A DNA stretch of 64,000 bases from Brevibacillus brevis (GTDB taxonomy: Bacteria; Bacillota; Bacilli; Brevibacillales; Brevibacillaceae), in contig NZ_LR134338.1 in the NCBI RefSeq assembly GCF_900637055.1, positions 653,501 to 717,500 of the forward strand, written 5' to 3'. Under the pieces are notes generated by a model. It did no database searches. It was not told the origin of the DNA and was given only the letters and a program-made list of their open reading frames with translations. Numbering within the stretch: position 1 is the stretch's first letter; each line of letters begins with the position of its first letter. Shown piece by piece: positions 7,964 through 16,463 of the stretch. A program made the translations under genes and the position numbers.

Positions 7964-8397
7964 TGTTTCCGCAGTTGCAAGGAACAGAAGAGATATTGGC
8001 GCAAGGAACCGCATTGCCGATTCCATGGACATATCGGTTCGATTGGGAAACGAAGCAGCTGCGGCAGGGACCAGATGGCAGATATTTGCGCACCAAGACT
8101 TACGTGGAGTACTTGGAGGAGACGGTGAAAAAGATCCTCCATACACGGCGGTTCCGCTATGCAATCTACTCGGAGCGGTATGGTGTAGATTTTTTGTCTG
8201 ACAAGGGGCGAATGCGGTCTGCGCTGTCCTTGTCCGTGATTAAGGCACAGGTGCAAGAAGCGTTGAAGGCGCACAGTGAGATTGAGCATGCGGAGGTGCT
8301 CGATATCCGCTTTGAGGGGAATCGGGTTATTTTACATGTGGAGATTGCCGGGATGCGTGGTTCGACGAGAATGGAGGTGGATGCATGGCAACGTTAG
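7963..8397 (+). CDS. xkdS: Baseplate wedge protein XkdS (DUF2634, gp25-like)
   Basis: ATG at 7963 overlaps the xkdR stop as TAATG, which argues against the longer frame beginning at 7921. The 144-residue product contains a gp25/DUF2634 pattern: a conserved RFRYAIYSERYGVDF segment and a beta-rich C-terminus. These wedge proteins share a fold with the sheath C-terminus and start sheath assembly. The 3' end overlaps xkdT by 13 bases. Confidence 0.85.
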   Translation: MFPQLQGTEEILAQGTALPIPWTYRFDWETKQLRQGPDGRYLRTKTYVEYLEETVKKILHTRRFRYAIYSERYGVDFLSDKGRMRSALSLSVIKAQVQEALKAHSEIEHAEVLDIRFEGNRVILHVEIAGMRGSTRMEVDAWQR

Positions 8398-9200
8398 AGA
8401 AGCCGGAGATGCCGATACTCCGGGAGACGCCGGACCAGATTTATCAACGGATGGCGAACAGAATGGCGAAATTGGCTGAGCAGCGCGGGGATACGCCGCC
8501 TGCTACGGAGGAAGGGGAAATCTACTACGATCTGGGCTACCCGATTGCGGAGGAAATCAGCGATCAGCAGCAGCTTTTGGAATATGGCTTTCTCCAGAGA
8601 TTCCTTCCTTGGGCGGACGGAGAATTTTTGGACGCAATTGGCGTATTCTTTGGACTGCAAAGGAATGTGGCAGAAGAGGACGATGTCTACAGACAAAGGT
8701 TGATAGATAGGGCCCGAACAGAAGAAGGGGATGGACGCAGGCAAGACTATGAGCGCTGGACCCGAAATGTTGAGGGCGTAGGGGGAGCAGTCGCCGTAGA
8801 GAAAGCGCGGCACGATCTGTCTATTGATGTGTACATTACGGACTTGGCTGGTCAGCCAGCTACACCTGAGCTGGCACAACAAGTACGGACGAAGCTGGAA
8901 GACAAACGACGAGCACTGCACGATCTCCAAATCCATCCCGCAAAAGTGTTTCCGGTAGCCGTCAACGTGAAAGTGACTATGCGTCCAGATGCAGATTTGG
9001 CAAAGATTCAAGAACAGATCATCAAGCAAATCCAAACCTATTTAAAAGGGCGTTCGCAGATCGTATACCAGCAGATCGGAGCGCTCTTTTTTGTGGATGG
9101 CGTGACGGACTTTACAGGCTACACCTTAAATGACGGGGATGTGAACTTGACGGTGCCTGCTGATTCTGTGGCGACGTTAACCGTGGTGGTGACAACATGA
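8385..9200 (+). CDS. xkdT: Baseplate J-like wedge protein (XkdT)
   Basis: At 271 residues this is shorter than PBSX XkdT (about 348) but has the baseplate J layout: an N-terminal helical region with ETPDQIYQRMANRMAKLA, a central segment with the GDGRRQDYERW motif, and a C-terminal beta domain. J proteins (T4 gp6-like) form the ring joining wedges to hub. The start lies inside xkdS and the stop overlaps xkdU as ATGA. The shortness seems to reflect a compact central domain, since both ends are intact. Confidence 0.85.
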   Translation: MATLEKPEMPILRETPDQIYQRMANRMAKLAEQRGDTPPATEEGEIYYDLGYPIAEEISDQQQLLEYGFLQRFLPWADGEFLDAIGVFFGLQRNVAEEDDVYRQRLIDRARTEEGDGRRQDYERWTRNVEGVGGAVAVEKARHDLSIDVYITDLAGQPATPELAQQVRTKLEDKRRALHDLQIHPAKVFPVAVNVKVTMRPDADLAKIQEQIIKQIQTYLKGRSQIVYQQIGALFFVDGVTDFTGYTLNDGDVNLTVPADSVATLTVVVTT

Positions 9201-9841
9201 TTCCAGATCGTTATCGGCGGATGCTGCCGCCGCAATGGTATGAGAATGAAGTGGCGGAATACCACTTGGAAGGTGCGGGTACAGCAGTAGATGCTTTCCA
9301 TTCTCAGCGCGAGGACCTCCTGCAACAGTTTAGCCCATGGTCAGCAACCTGGGGACTGGATGTTTGGGATTGGATCTACTTTGGCAGTAAGCAATTGCAG
9401 TCCATTGAAGAGCGACGTAAAAACATTCAAAGAAAGCATTGGGCTCGGTCGCCATTTACTTTACCTGTACTAGAAGCGATGGGGCAAGCTGCTGGAGAGC
9501 TAGAAAAAGTAACAGAGGATTTCCCGAATAAGGAGATCGTTTTCGAATTCTCAGCGGAACAACCAATTAATGCTGTTGGACTGTCCAAGGATTTTGAGTG
9601 GATACGGCCTTTGCATGTCAACAGTAGCAGGGTGGCAGTTAACAGCAGAGGTGAAGATATCCTTATTTCGGCTCCAACTCGGTTCATTGAGGTTGAATAT
9701 CCAATCTGTGGAATGTTCTACCCTGAAGACGATATGGACGGACGCATTTTCCGAGAAGCGGTGCAGGTTGCTGAGGCTACTCGTTTTCATGCGGTGAACT
9801 ATCCACTAACAAACATGATGTATCCAGAAGGGGAGGTGTAG
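9197..9841 (+). CDS. xkdU: Baseplate protein XkdU (DUF2313-like)
   Basis: The 214-residue product starts in an ATGA overlap with xkdT. The N-terminus (RYRRMLPPQWYENEVAEYHL) and central part resemble the DUF2313/YmfQ family, placed between baseplate J and the fibres in Mu- and PBSX-like phages and resembling the trunk that anchors tail fibres. The C-terminal repeat-like strands (YPICGMFYPEDD, YPLTNMMYPEGE) form a short duplicated unit. Its place before the fibre genes fits a connector role. Confidence 0.75.
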   Translation: MIPDRYRRMLPPQWYENEVAEYHLEGAGTAVDAFHSQREDLLQQFSPWSATWGLDVWDWIYFGSKQLQSIEERRKNIQRKHWARSPFTLPVLEAMGQAAGELEKVTEDFPNKEIVFEFSAEQPINAVGLSKDFEWIRPLHVNSSRVAVNSRGEDILISAPTRFIEVEYPICGMFYPEDDMDGRIFREAVQVAEATRFHAVNYPLTNMMYPEGEV

Positions 9842-9844
9842 GGC

Positions 9845-10150
9845 TTGGCTATCATCCAAAATCGGTTACTAGAATTATTGCGAGATGATTTAAGTAATCA
9901 GATTAAAGGGGCATTGATTAACGTAGACGGTACGTTACGATCCTATCCGATCTACAAAACAATTAAAAATGGCTTCAAAGTAACCAAATATATCTACTTA
10001 GACGATGTACAGGCACAAGGTCGCATTCAGTCGGCGGTATTAGTGGACGGTGAGGGTAACGCTCTAGCAATTAAAAACATGCAGGTGGTAAAGGGTGACA
10101 GCGGGCTGTTGGTTGCTTTTGAATTTTCTCTGGAAGTGAAGGTGGTATAA
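9845..10150 (+). CDS. Small baseplate/fibre-region protein, 101 aa
   Basis: TTG start with GGGGAGGTG at good spacing. The product has an N-terminal amphipathic helix and a beta-rich C-terminus ending FEFSLEVKVV. No family was recognised. It is tightly packed between xkdU and the fibre gene, with zero bases before the latter, so it is probably a small structural protein of the fibre attachment region. Base composition becomes more AT-rich from here to about 12800, as is common for host-range genes exchanged between phages. Confidence 0.6.
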   Translation: MAIIQNRLLELLRDDLSNQIKGALINVDGTLRSYPIYKTIKNGFKVTKYIYLDDVQAQGRIQSAVLVDGEGNALAIKNMQVVKGDSGLLVAFEFSLEVKVV

Positions 10151-11755
10151 GTGGCTTATCAAAAGACGACCTGGGTTGATCATATTGTTGACCCCGTAAC
10201 AGGGGAGGTTGTACAGCAGGGAACAAAGGTAACGGCAACACGGATGAATAAAATGGAGCAAGGGATTGCTGACGCGCAGGTACTTACTGAGGCTTTGGCG
10301 CAGACAGTGATTGGTAGTCCGGTGGTTTCAGGATTGGAGTTTTCAGCAAGCGGATTAACAGCTCAATGGACAGCTGGCGTGGCTTATGTAAATGGTGTGC
10401 GTTTTGAAGTGAATGCGGGGAGTATTAAGTTAAGTGCCACGCAAGGTCAGTATATTTACTTGGATTCTGATGGTGTGGTGAAAAACACGACTTCCCAGGC
10501 AACAGCCGATGCTAAATGCAAGCTGTGGTACTTTGCTACCGATGCGAGTTCTATCATTACTTCGGTTGACGGTAGGAACATGGTGTCGAAGGAGGTGTTT
10601 GTTAAGCAAACAGAAGTTGCTGATAATGGAGCAAACAAGATTCCCCGCCTTGATGGAACTGGTAAAGGTGCATTCAGTATTACAGGTGAGGCAGGAGGTA
10701 CTCAAGCAAAATTGGATGCTCACACGGTTGCTACCGACCCGCACACGCAGTACGCAAGAAAACACGGAAATTCTACACTCACCATCGCCAACAATACGCC
10801 GACTTTGCAACTTCAAGATTTAAACGGTGAGGCTGACAAAAAGATAGTGAATATTGTTAATGATAGTGGCGCAACTGCTTTTCATTTGGTGGGCGACGAT
10901 GGCAATTGGGTTAGGGATTTGATAAAACTTCCCCACGATGGAACCGATCCATCAGTCAGCGGTAAAACACTTCTGCACGCAGAAAACATGAATGCGCTTT
11001 TGGGGAATAAAAATGCACTTTTCAACTCGTCGGCAGCGTTGGATTTAATTGGGTGGAAAGACGTTACAAATCACGGTAACTTTTTCGCAGGTGAGGGGGG
11101 GTATGGCGAAGTTAACTTTTTCGGTCATTACTCAAATACATCGACATTATATGAATCGTTAGACTCTACCCCGATTCGTTTAGCTCCAACCGCACAGACA
11201 ACCCTTTCGGGCGAAGTCTATACCGTCGGCTTAATCGGGGCCAATGCGCTTGTTGAGCTTCATTACATGGACTCAAACCTTAATACCTTGAAACAAGAAC
11301 AGGTTTTGATTCCGTCAGGTAAGCACTGGGAATTTTTTTCAATAACGTCAATAGCGCCAGTGAACACAGTTTATTGCAAGGTGAGACTAGCCTTACCTCC
11401 TAACTCAACAAACACAAATACAGCGTGGAGAAAATTGAAATTAGAAAACGGATCGAGAGCTACGCCATATGACAACTCCGCCGACATTACGCATATCAAT
11501 AAGCGCATCGGAGATTACAATGTTTTTAAAAGCGGAAAAGATTCCAATGGCGTTTATACGGTCGTGGATTACAAGCAGCGAAATGGCGCTCTTGTAATGA
11601 AGAGTACGCTGTCGAATCCTGATTCATCAGGAAACTACCAAACGTTAACAAAAAAATATTATTCATTATCGGGATTTAATTACTACACAGAGGTTTGGAC
11701 GTTCACGTATGACGCCGACGGACAAATCTTGTCACAGGTGGTGAAAAACGACTAA
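10151..11755 (+). CDS. Tail fibre protein, 534 aa
   Basis: GTG start five bases after AAGGTGG. The N-terminal 110 residues, with TTWVDHIVDPVTGEVVQQGT and TRMNKMEQGI, resemble the attachment end of Gram-positive tail fibres. The middle carries the collar-like string LDAHTVATDPHTQYARK. The C-terminal 250 residues are beta-rich, with a lectin-like YTVGLIGANALVELHYM segment, and probably contact the target surface. No chaperone gene follows. It is one of two candidates for setting target range. Confidence 0.8.
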   Translation: MAYQKTTWVDHIVDPVTGEVVQQGTKVTATRMNKMEQGIADAQVLTEALAQTVIGSPVVSGLEFSASGLTAQWTAGVAYVNGVRFEVNAGSIKLSATQGQYIYLDSDGVVKNTTSQATADAKCKLWYFATDASSIITSVDGRNMVSKEVFVKQTEVADNGANKIPRLDGTGKGAFSITGEAGGTQAKLDAHTVATDPHTQYARKHGNSTLTIANNTPTLQLQDLNGEADKKIVNIVNDSGATAFHLVGDDGNWVRDLIKLPHDGTDPSVSGKTLLHAENMNALLGNKNALFNSSAALDLIGWKDVTNHGNFFAGEGGYGEVNFFGHYSNTSTLYESLDSTPIRLAPTAQTTLSGEVYTVGLIGANALVELHYMDSNLNTLKQEQVLIPSGKHWEFFSITSIAPVNTVYCKVRLALPPNSTNTNTAWRKLKLENGSRATPYDNSADITHINKRIGDYNVFKSGKDSNGVYTVVDYKQRNGALVMKSTLSNPDSSGNYQTLTKKYYSLSGFNYYTEVWTFTYDADGQILSQVVKND

Positions 11756-12810
11756 TGAGCATCGATACCTTTCTTCACAATCACGGAGTCGGCAATGGAG
11801 GATACCGAAAAAACAGCTTCGTCCCTTTGGATAGTGCCGGGTTCATTTCGGAAATGATCACCACATTTTCTAGTGGATCATCTGTTCTCGATGGCGGATT
11901 GGCGATGGATAACATAGGTAATATCTTTGTCGTCGATCAAACTAGAACGCTGAGGAAGCATAACCAAACAGGCTCTATGCTCACTTCTATTGTATTGCCA
12001 TCCGACATGAGTTCTCTAGAAACTTACATGGAGTACGTCCCGTCACTAGATAGAATCATTTGTTTCAGTCGCGTTAGGTTAATGGTGCTGGAAGCATCGA
12101 CGTTAAACATACTTTACAACCAACCTTGGCCTGACCAACCTAATAGGATGGGTTCGGGTATATCCGCAGTTCGAGGAAAGTATTTCTATCACATCATGTC
12201 GAATAACCAAGCTGGTGGATGCAGGATGCAAAAGTTCAATGCAGAGACATTGGCTTTTGAATTCGACAATTACAATCCCGCAAACCTTCTGATGGCTGCA
12301 TTTTCCACACTAGAAGTTGACGGCAACGATAATTTTTACGGAGTCGGAAACAGCCAACTGCATAAGTATGACAAGTTAGGAAATAAAGTGTGGTCGACGA
12401 GTTTAGGCGACGCCATCCCGTACCTCTATTTTGATAAAGCGGATGGTAAGTTTTATATCGTCACGTCAAGAATGAGGAGCGGAACTGTCGACATAACCAC
12501 AGGAGTCATTACCTACAAAAACATAGCAAATAACGTAAATGTCAGTCTTTCGCAAGGTATGCGACTCAACGGAAGTGCAGCAGACAACGGAACTAGATTA
12601 CTAAAGTACACAATAGGTTCTGATTTCCCGGCGGTGGTGACTGTAAACAAAAGTGGTGGAATGTTAGCTTCGACAAATGTAGCGCAACTCGCTAATGTAA
12701 GCCAAACGCAAAACCTACATTCTGTCGTAACGAGAAAAGGTGTTGCAGCCGCCGTTTTCCAAAGCACTAATCAAGTCTTTTTATACAGAACAGGAGTGAA
12801 AATATTATGA
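11755..12810 (+). CDS. Beta-propeller-like receptor-binding candidate, 351 aa
   Basis: The start ATG overlaps the fibre stop (TAATG). The protein contains repeated units such as GLAMDNIGNIFVVDQTRTL and DGNDNFYGVGNSQLHKYDKLG, spaced like NHL or PQQ-type propeller blades. There is no signal peptide. Within a tail operon directly after the fibre gene, a soluble propeller is most simply a second fibre-tip or receptor-binding subunit. This is inference: no exact family was recognised, and strand repeats in unrelated folds can look similar. Confidence 0.6.
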   Translation: MSIDTFLHNHGVGNGGYRKNSFVPLDSAGFISEMITTFSSGSSVLDGGLAMDNIGNIFVVDQTRTLRKHNQTGSMLTSIVLPSDMSSLETYMEYVPSLDRIICFSRVRLMVLEASTLNILYNQPWPDQPNRMGSGISAVRGKYFYHIMSNNQAGGCRMQKFNAETLAFEFDNYNPANLLMAAFSTLEVDGNDNFYGVGNSQLHKYDKLGNKVWSTSLGDAIPYLYFDKADGKFYIVTSRMRSGTVDITTGVITYKNIANNVNVSLSQGMRLNGSAADNGTRLLKYTIGSDFPAVVTVNKSGGMLASTNVAQLANVSQTQNLHSVVTRKGVAAAVFQSTNQVFLYRTGVKIL

Positions 12811-13106
12811 TTTATGCACTGTACACACCGGAAACAGGTAAAACAGTCGCGGAAGTTGACAGGATCGCCTACAACGACGAGGTTTTTGCGGAAATGGCTT
12901 ACGAGGGTGATTTCCTCAAAGTTAGCTCTATCCCGACATCGGAGAGTATCCCGCAAAAGGACGCTATCTTGAAGGTCGACACACAAGCGAAAAAACTTGT
13001 ATACGAGTACGTAGACCGCCCATTGACGCAGGACGAGAAGATCGAACAACTAGAAGCCAAACTCAAAGCAACGCAGGACGCGCTAGACGCTATACTGCTT
13101 GCATAA
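12807..13106 (+). CDS. XkdW-like small tail protein with coiled coil
   Basis: The ATG overlaps the previous stop (ATGA). The 99-residue protein has an N-terminal beta region and a C-terminal coiled coil (KIEQLEAKLKATQDALDAIL), the layout of XkdW-type proteins after the fibre gene of PBSX. A trimeric coiled coil could attach to the fibre or its tip. The assignment rests on length, order and coiled coil. Confidence 0.6.
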   Translation: MIYALYTPETGKTVAEVDRIAYNDEVFAEMAYEGDFLKVSSIPTSESIPQKDAILKVDTQAKKLVYEYVDRPLTQDEKIEQLEAKLKATQDALDAILLA

Positions 13107-13135
13107 GAACAAGATAAAACAGGAGGGGATAATTC

Positions 13136-13282
13136 ATGACAAGCAAACTGTACAACTACTGCAAAATGCGCTGGGAAGACGGAGTTTGGACAGAGGCTGA
13201 ATTGACAATCGCCGTCACCAAGAAGCACATCACAGAGCCAGAAAAAACAGAGATTATGACACAACCACAAAAAAGCATGTAG
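13136..13282 (+). CDS. xkdX: XkdX family mini-protein, 48 aa
   Basis: This gene is short and easily missed. ATG at 13136 follows AGGAGGGGATAATTC. The product, beginning MTSKLYNYCKMRWEDGVWTE, fits the XkdX pattern: about 45 residues with two aromatic-rich helices and an IT-x(2)-E segment. XkdX-type genes end the tail module in many Gram-positive phages. Their function is unknown. A terminator starts at the base after the stop codon. Confidence 0.7.
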   Translation: MTSKLYNYCKMRWEDGVWTEAELTIAVTKKHITEPEKTEIMTQPQKSM

Positions 13283-13316
13283 AGCGCCTTATCCTACTCA
13301 GGAGAGGCGCTTTTTC
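13283..13316 (+). terminator. Terminator after the tail module
   Basis: AGCGCCT (13283-13289) pairs with AGGCGCT (13305-13311), followed by TTTTT. It begins right after the xkdX stop and separates structural from lysis genes. Confidence 0.75.
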
Positions 13317-13355
13317 ATGGAAAACTTAGCTATCTAGCACCAAGACCAACAGCTC

Positions 13356-13384
13356 GCCCCGTTCCTAGCGGGGCTATTTTTATT
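13356..13384 (+). terminator. Second terminator before the holin
   Basis: GCCCCG (13356-13361) pairs with CGGGGC (13369-13374) and is followed by TATTTTTATT. Two terminators in tandem before the lysis genes should lower holin and amidase expression relative to tail genes. Confidence 0.6.
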
Positions 13385-13417
13385 CCTTTATAAGGGACTA
13401 AAAGGAGGAGACACACC

Positions 13418-13873
13418 ATGAAACCCCTACACAGCCTAGAAAGCATCGCAACCCCAGCAAACGCCTGGGCGACAACAGCAGGTGCAATCGTGTCGCCCGC
13501 CTTTCACTATCTATACGGCACCAACCGCCAAGACATCCTGATTGTCCTCTTCTTCCTAATCGTCCTCGACTGGATCACAGGCATCTCCGCCGCCAAAAAA
13601 GACCAATCCTACTCCTCCGACTACGGCCTCTCCCGAATTCCGCGCACTTTATTCCTCATGGCCCTACCAGCCGTAGCCAATCTCCTAGACCGCGTCATGG
13701 GCACCCCAGGCTTCTTATTCTACGGCGTCACCTTCGGCCTCATCTACCACACGTGGACAAGCCTGACCGCCAATGCCCACCGCGCAGGATGGCCGATGCC
13801 CAAATCCATCGAGAGATTAGTCAGCGCCGAAATCAAGGCAAAGGCTGAGCGAGCTAAACGAAAGGAGTCCTAG
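13418..13873 (+). CDS. Holin, TcdE/Cp-1 (phage_holin_4) family
   Basis: This 151-residue membrane protein has three hydrophobic segments near residues 40-60, 75-92 and 97-112, and a basic C-terminus (KAKAERAKRKES). The motif VLDWITGISAAKK with the later GLSRIP segment is typical of the TcdE/Cp-1 holin family, which opens the membrane to release endolysin. AAGGAGGAGACACACC precedes the ATG. It pairs with the amidase six bases downstream. The PBSX genes xhlA/xhlB are not present in this form. Confidence 0.85.
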   Translation: MKPLHSLESIATPANAWATTAGAIVSPAFHYLYGTNRQDILIVLFFLIVLDWITGISAAKKDQSYSSDYGLSRIPRTLFLMALPAVANLLDRVMGTPGFLFYGVTFGLIYHTWTSLTANAHRAGWPMPKSIERLVSAEIKAKAERAKRKES

Positions 13874-13879
13874 TAAACA

Positions 13880-14716
13880 ATGAAAATCACCGAGATGCTT
13901 CTGTCCAACGTAAATTCCCGTCCCAAAAAGAAGATCGTCCCAAAAGGAGTCGTCATCCACTGGACGGCCAACGAACGCAGCGGTGCAGATGCCGTTGCAA
14001 ACCGAAACTACTTCAACAGACCGACGACAGTAGCGAGCGCCCACTACATCGTGGACGACAAGCAAATCATTCGCTGTCTGCCCGAGGACGAGATGGGCTA
14101 CCACGTCGGGGCGAAAACTTATTCACAGGCCGCCTTGACCAAATTGAGCAATTACCCGAACAACTGCACGATTGGGATTGAAATGTGCGTCAATGCAGAT
14201 GGAAGCTATGCGAAAATGTACGAGCAAACAGTGGCATTGACCGCGGATATCTTGAAACGACATGGCTGGGGAGTCGAGCACCTGTGGCGTCATTACGACA
14301 TTACAGGGAAAAACTGCCCGGCCTTTTTTGTCGTCAATACGACCGCTCAAAAATATACGGGAGTGTCAGCGAAGGACGCATGGGTAAAGTTTCAACAGGA
14401 TGTCCACAGGTTTCTCACAGCTTATCCACAAAAACCACAGCCTGATGTGGATAAGTGTACAGTTGAACTGACACTTTCTTCCACCGGGAAACTAATCGAT
14501 GATGTATCCTATGTACCCATCCGAATGATTGCGGAGGCAGTGGGTGGAGCCGTGGAATGGGAGCCTTCCACTCAAAAAGTAACCGTGAACGGACAGGAAG
14601 TCTCCTATGTAAACGACCAGGGAACTACTTTCGCGAAAACAAGAGAGCTGGCTGACTTGCTTGGATTGCAAGTCGAGTGGGACGAGCCGCGAAAAGCGGT
14701 CGTATTGAAGAAATAA
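13880..14716 (+). CDS. N-acetylmuramoyl-L-alanine amidase (endolysin)
   Basis: The 278-residue enzyme has an Amidase_2 domain at about residues 15-160. Zinc ligands are the histidine of VIHWT and the histidine and cysteine of WRHYDITGKNCP; the glutamate in IGIEMCVN fits the active site. It cleaves the amide bond between MurNAc and the stem peptide. The C-terminal 85 residues form a copper-amine-oxidase-N-like stalk domain (YVPIRMIAEAVGGAVEWEPS), probably for wall binding. No signal peptide is present, in line with export through the holin. Confidence 0.9.
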   Translation: MKITEMLLSNVNSRPKKKIVPKGVVIHWTANERSGADAVANRNYFNRPTTVASAHYIVDDKQIIRCLPEDEMGYHVGAKTYSQAALTKLSNYPNNCTIGIEMCVNADGSYAKMYEQTVALTADILKRHGWGVEHLWRHYDITGKNCPAFFVVNTTAQKYTGVSAKDAWVKFQQDVHRFLTAYPQKPQPDVDKCTVELTLSSTGKLIDDVSYVPIRMIAEAVGGAVEWEPSTQKVTVNGQEVSYVNDQGTTFAKTRELADLLGLQVEWDEPRKAVVLKK

Positions 14717-14719
14717 CAG

Positions 14720-14748
14720 AAAAGCCGCAGATCCCGTCTGCGACTTTT
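14720..14748. terminator. Bidirectional terminator closing the tail locus
   Basis: AAAAGCCGCAGA pairs with TCTGCGACTTTT with one mismatch, A-rich before and T-rich after, so it can serve the amidase on the plus strand and the DUF1062/S4 gene on the minus strand. Confidence 0.7.
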
Positions 14749-14762
14749 CCCTATACATACTT

Positions 14763-15266
14763 TTACACAATCCGAATTTGAATGATATCCGCTGCACTCA
14801 AGACAGCACTTGGTTTCGTTTCCTGTTCATTCAGGCGAATTTGCCCGTCCTTGATCTTGCGGACAATCTGGCTGCGGCTCCAGCCTTCTATCTGTTCAGA
14901 TAGCAGCTTGTCGAGGCGGAAGCGAGTCTCTGCGCGCTCGATCCGAATCGTCACTTCCCGAACGCCCTTTTCCTGGTAGTCATGCAAGGGGAGAGGAGTG
15001 AGTGGCGCGATTTCTTCACTGAACTCCATATCTGGCACCTCCCGATGATCTGTAAAGGCTTTGTAGATGGCCAGCTTTTCGTTCCACGTATGATTTTTCT
15101 CGCATTTATAAATAGCGAAGCGATAGATGTTTTTGCCGTTAGCGTTGTGGCGGCGGACGTTTGTATCGAAAAAGAGAACGGTTCGCCCGCAATTGCTGCA
15201 ATATCGCCGCACTGGCTGATGTTCATGATTTTCACGTAATACCCACGTATGCTCGATGGTATGCAT
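14763..15266 (-). CDS. DUF1062 protein with C-terminal S4-like domain
   Basis: This 167-residue cytoplasmic protein has an N-terminal zinc-ribbon-like part (RYCSNCGRTVLFFDTN, NANGKNIYRFAIYKCEKNHT, then WN) that fits the DUF1062 family; the second metal pair is incomplete. Residues 110-167 fit the S4 RNA-binding fold: RFRLDKLLSEQIEGWSRSQI, then DGQIRLNEQETKPS. S4 domains bind structured RNA, so an RNA-related role is plausible but unproven. AGGTGAAGGACC precedes the ATG. It is the first gene outside the tail cluster. Confidence 0.75.
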   Translation of the reverse strand: MHTIEHTWVLRENHEHQPVRRYCSNCGRTVLFFDTNVRRHNANGKNIYRFAIYKCEKNHTWNEKLAIYKAFTDHREVPDMEFSEEIAPLTPLPLHDYQEKGVREVTIRIERAETRFRLDKLLSEQIEGWSRSQIVRKIKDGQIRLNEQETKPSAVLSAADIIQIRIV

Positions 15267-15345
15267 GGTCCTTCACCTCATGTAAAAAGTGAAAGGAACG
15301 CACCTGCTATTTGGATGTCCCGTAGGGCAGGCCTGTTTTTGGATA

Positions 15346-15380
15346 CAAAAAAACGGAGATTCCCCATAGCGAACCTCCGT
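15346..15380 (-). terminator. Minus-strand terminator
   Basis: On the minus strand ACGGAG pairs with CTCCGT across a 16-base loop and is followed by TTTTTTTG. It lies between the glycosyltransferase genes and the DUF1062 gene. Confidence 0.65.
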
Positions 15381-15404
15381 CAGGATTTACACCTACAGAT
15401 TTCG

Positions 15405-15542
15405 TTACGTTCCTTTGTAATGGGAAAAAAGGGCAGACTGCACCTGTGCGAAAAACAGTTCGTTTTCCGAAGGGCAAGCTATCCAGTTTTTTAGGCCATT
15501 ACAAAGTAGTTGTTGGCATACGTAGTTACCGTACCTTTCCAT
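15405..15542 (-). CDS. Possible 45-residue small protein
   Basis: A 45-codon frame starting MERYGNYVCQQLLCNGLK ends 25 bases before the minus-strand terminator. It has three cysteines and no membrane segment. No clear ribosome binding site precedes the ATG, so it is weakly supported. It is reported because the 312-base gap between neighbouring genes otherwise holds only the terminator. Confidence 0.2.
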   Translation of the reverse strand: MERYGNYVCQQLLCNGLKNWIACPSENELFFAQVQSALFSHYKGT

Positions 15543-15578
15543 CCAAATAGACGTGGAATAAATATACCATATAATGGC

Positions 15579-16463
15579 TTAGTTTCCAAGGGGAATCGTA
15601 TTGTTGACCACAGGAGGGTGAATGGTTTTGACGCGTAAAGGGGCGGAGCCGTAGATTTGCTTCATCCAGGTTCGCGCTTCCGCAAAGTCACTCTCCCGGT
15701 AGAGATGAAAAGCGGGATGGTGTGTATCCACAAAAAGGGACAACCCCAAAGCCTGCGCCCGAATGCAGAAATGACGGTCCTCGCCCCAAAAGCTCAGATT
15801 CGGAATTTGCTTAAAGCTGACGCCAGCCTGCAGTGCTTTTTTGCGGATGAGGGTGCAAGCCCCTAAACCACCTACTTCGTATACGCCGGGGACACGGAGT
15901 TGTCCGTAGAAAGCGTACTTCCGCAGGTATTGTTCTTCTAAGGAAATTTGTTCATGGCGTGCGCATTCGAATTGGGTGTATTCATCTTTGAGCCACACCT
16001 GAGGGACAGGGACGGTATCTTGGGTCCAGCTCGTCCAGAAGATTTCAGATATGATCTCTTTTTCAGAGGCAAGCAAAACTTCCAAAGTAGCTGGCTGGAG
16101 AAGCAAATCCGAATCGATGAGGAAGAGGGCGTCGTAATCTTGATGTTTGGCGCGGGCGATCATTTCGTCCTTGAATCCGGCTACCTTCCAAACGAGAGCG
16201 TCGCTCCAGTAATGGGTCGTTTCATCGTATGTGTCAGGACGCATGCTGCCAGCAGCGGGGATAATGTCGACCTGTCCCGTGTGTTTGTCTGCAAAGTTTT
16301 GAAGGATTTTGCTCGAAAGCGGATCGGTGTTGTCGTCTACGAACATATAGTGCAACGTCAAGTTTGAGGTCGACAGCCTTTCTAATGAAAACAAAAATAA
16401 TCGGAGAATATCTGGTTTCTGACAAACTGGACTTCCGATTAGCACGCTCGTTTTCATGCTCAT
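15579..16463 (-). CDS. Glycosyltransferase, GT2-like (DxD-type)
   Basis: The 294-residue protein has a GT-A type fold: N-terminal TSVLIGSPVCQKPDILRLFL, the metal-binding LFLIDSDLLL near residue 115, and a C-terminal acceptor part with SFWGEDRHFCIRA (an ED motif typical of the catalytic base). No membrane segment is present, so it acts in the cytoplasm. Its ATG overlaps the stop of the upstream glycosyltransferase (ATGA), so the two form one operon. Donor and acceptor are unknown; spore-surface collagen-like proteins encoded nearby are a plausible target. Confidence 0.8.
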   Translation of the reverse strand: MSMKTSVLIGSPVCQKPDILRLFLFSLERLSTSNLTLHYMFVDDNTDPLSSKILQNFADKHTGQVDIIPAAGSMRPDTYDETTHYWSDALVWKVAGFKDEMIARAKHQDYDALFLIDSDLLLQPATLEVLLASEKEIISEIFWTSWTQDTVPVPQVWLKDEYTQFECARHEQISLEEQYLRKYAFYGQLRVPGVYEVGGLGACTLIRKKALQAGVSFKQIPNLSFWGEDRHFCIRAQALGLSLFVDTHHPAFHLYRESDFAEARTWMKQIYGSAPLRVKTIHPPVVNNTIPLGN

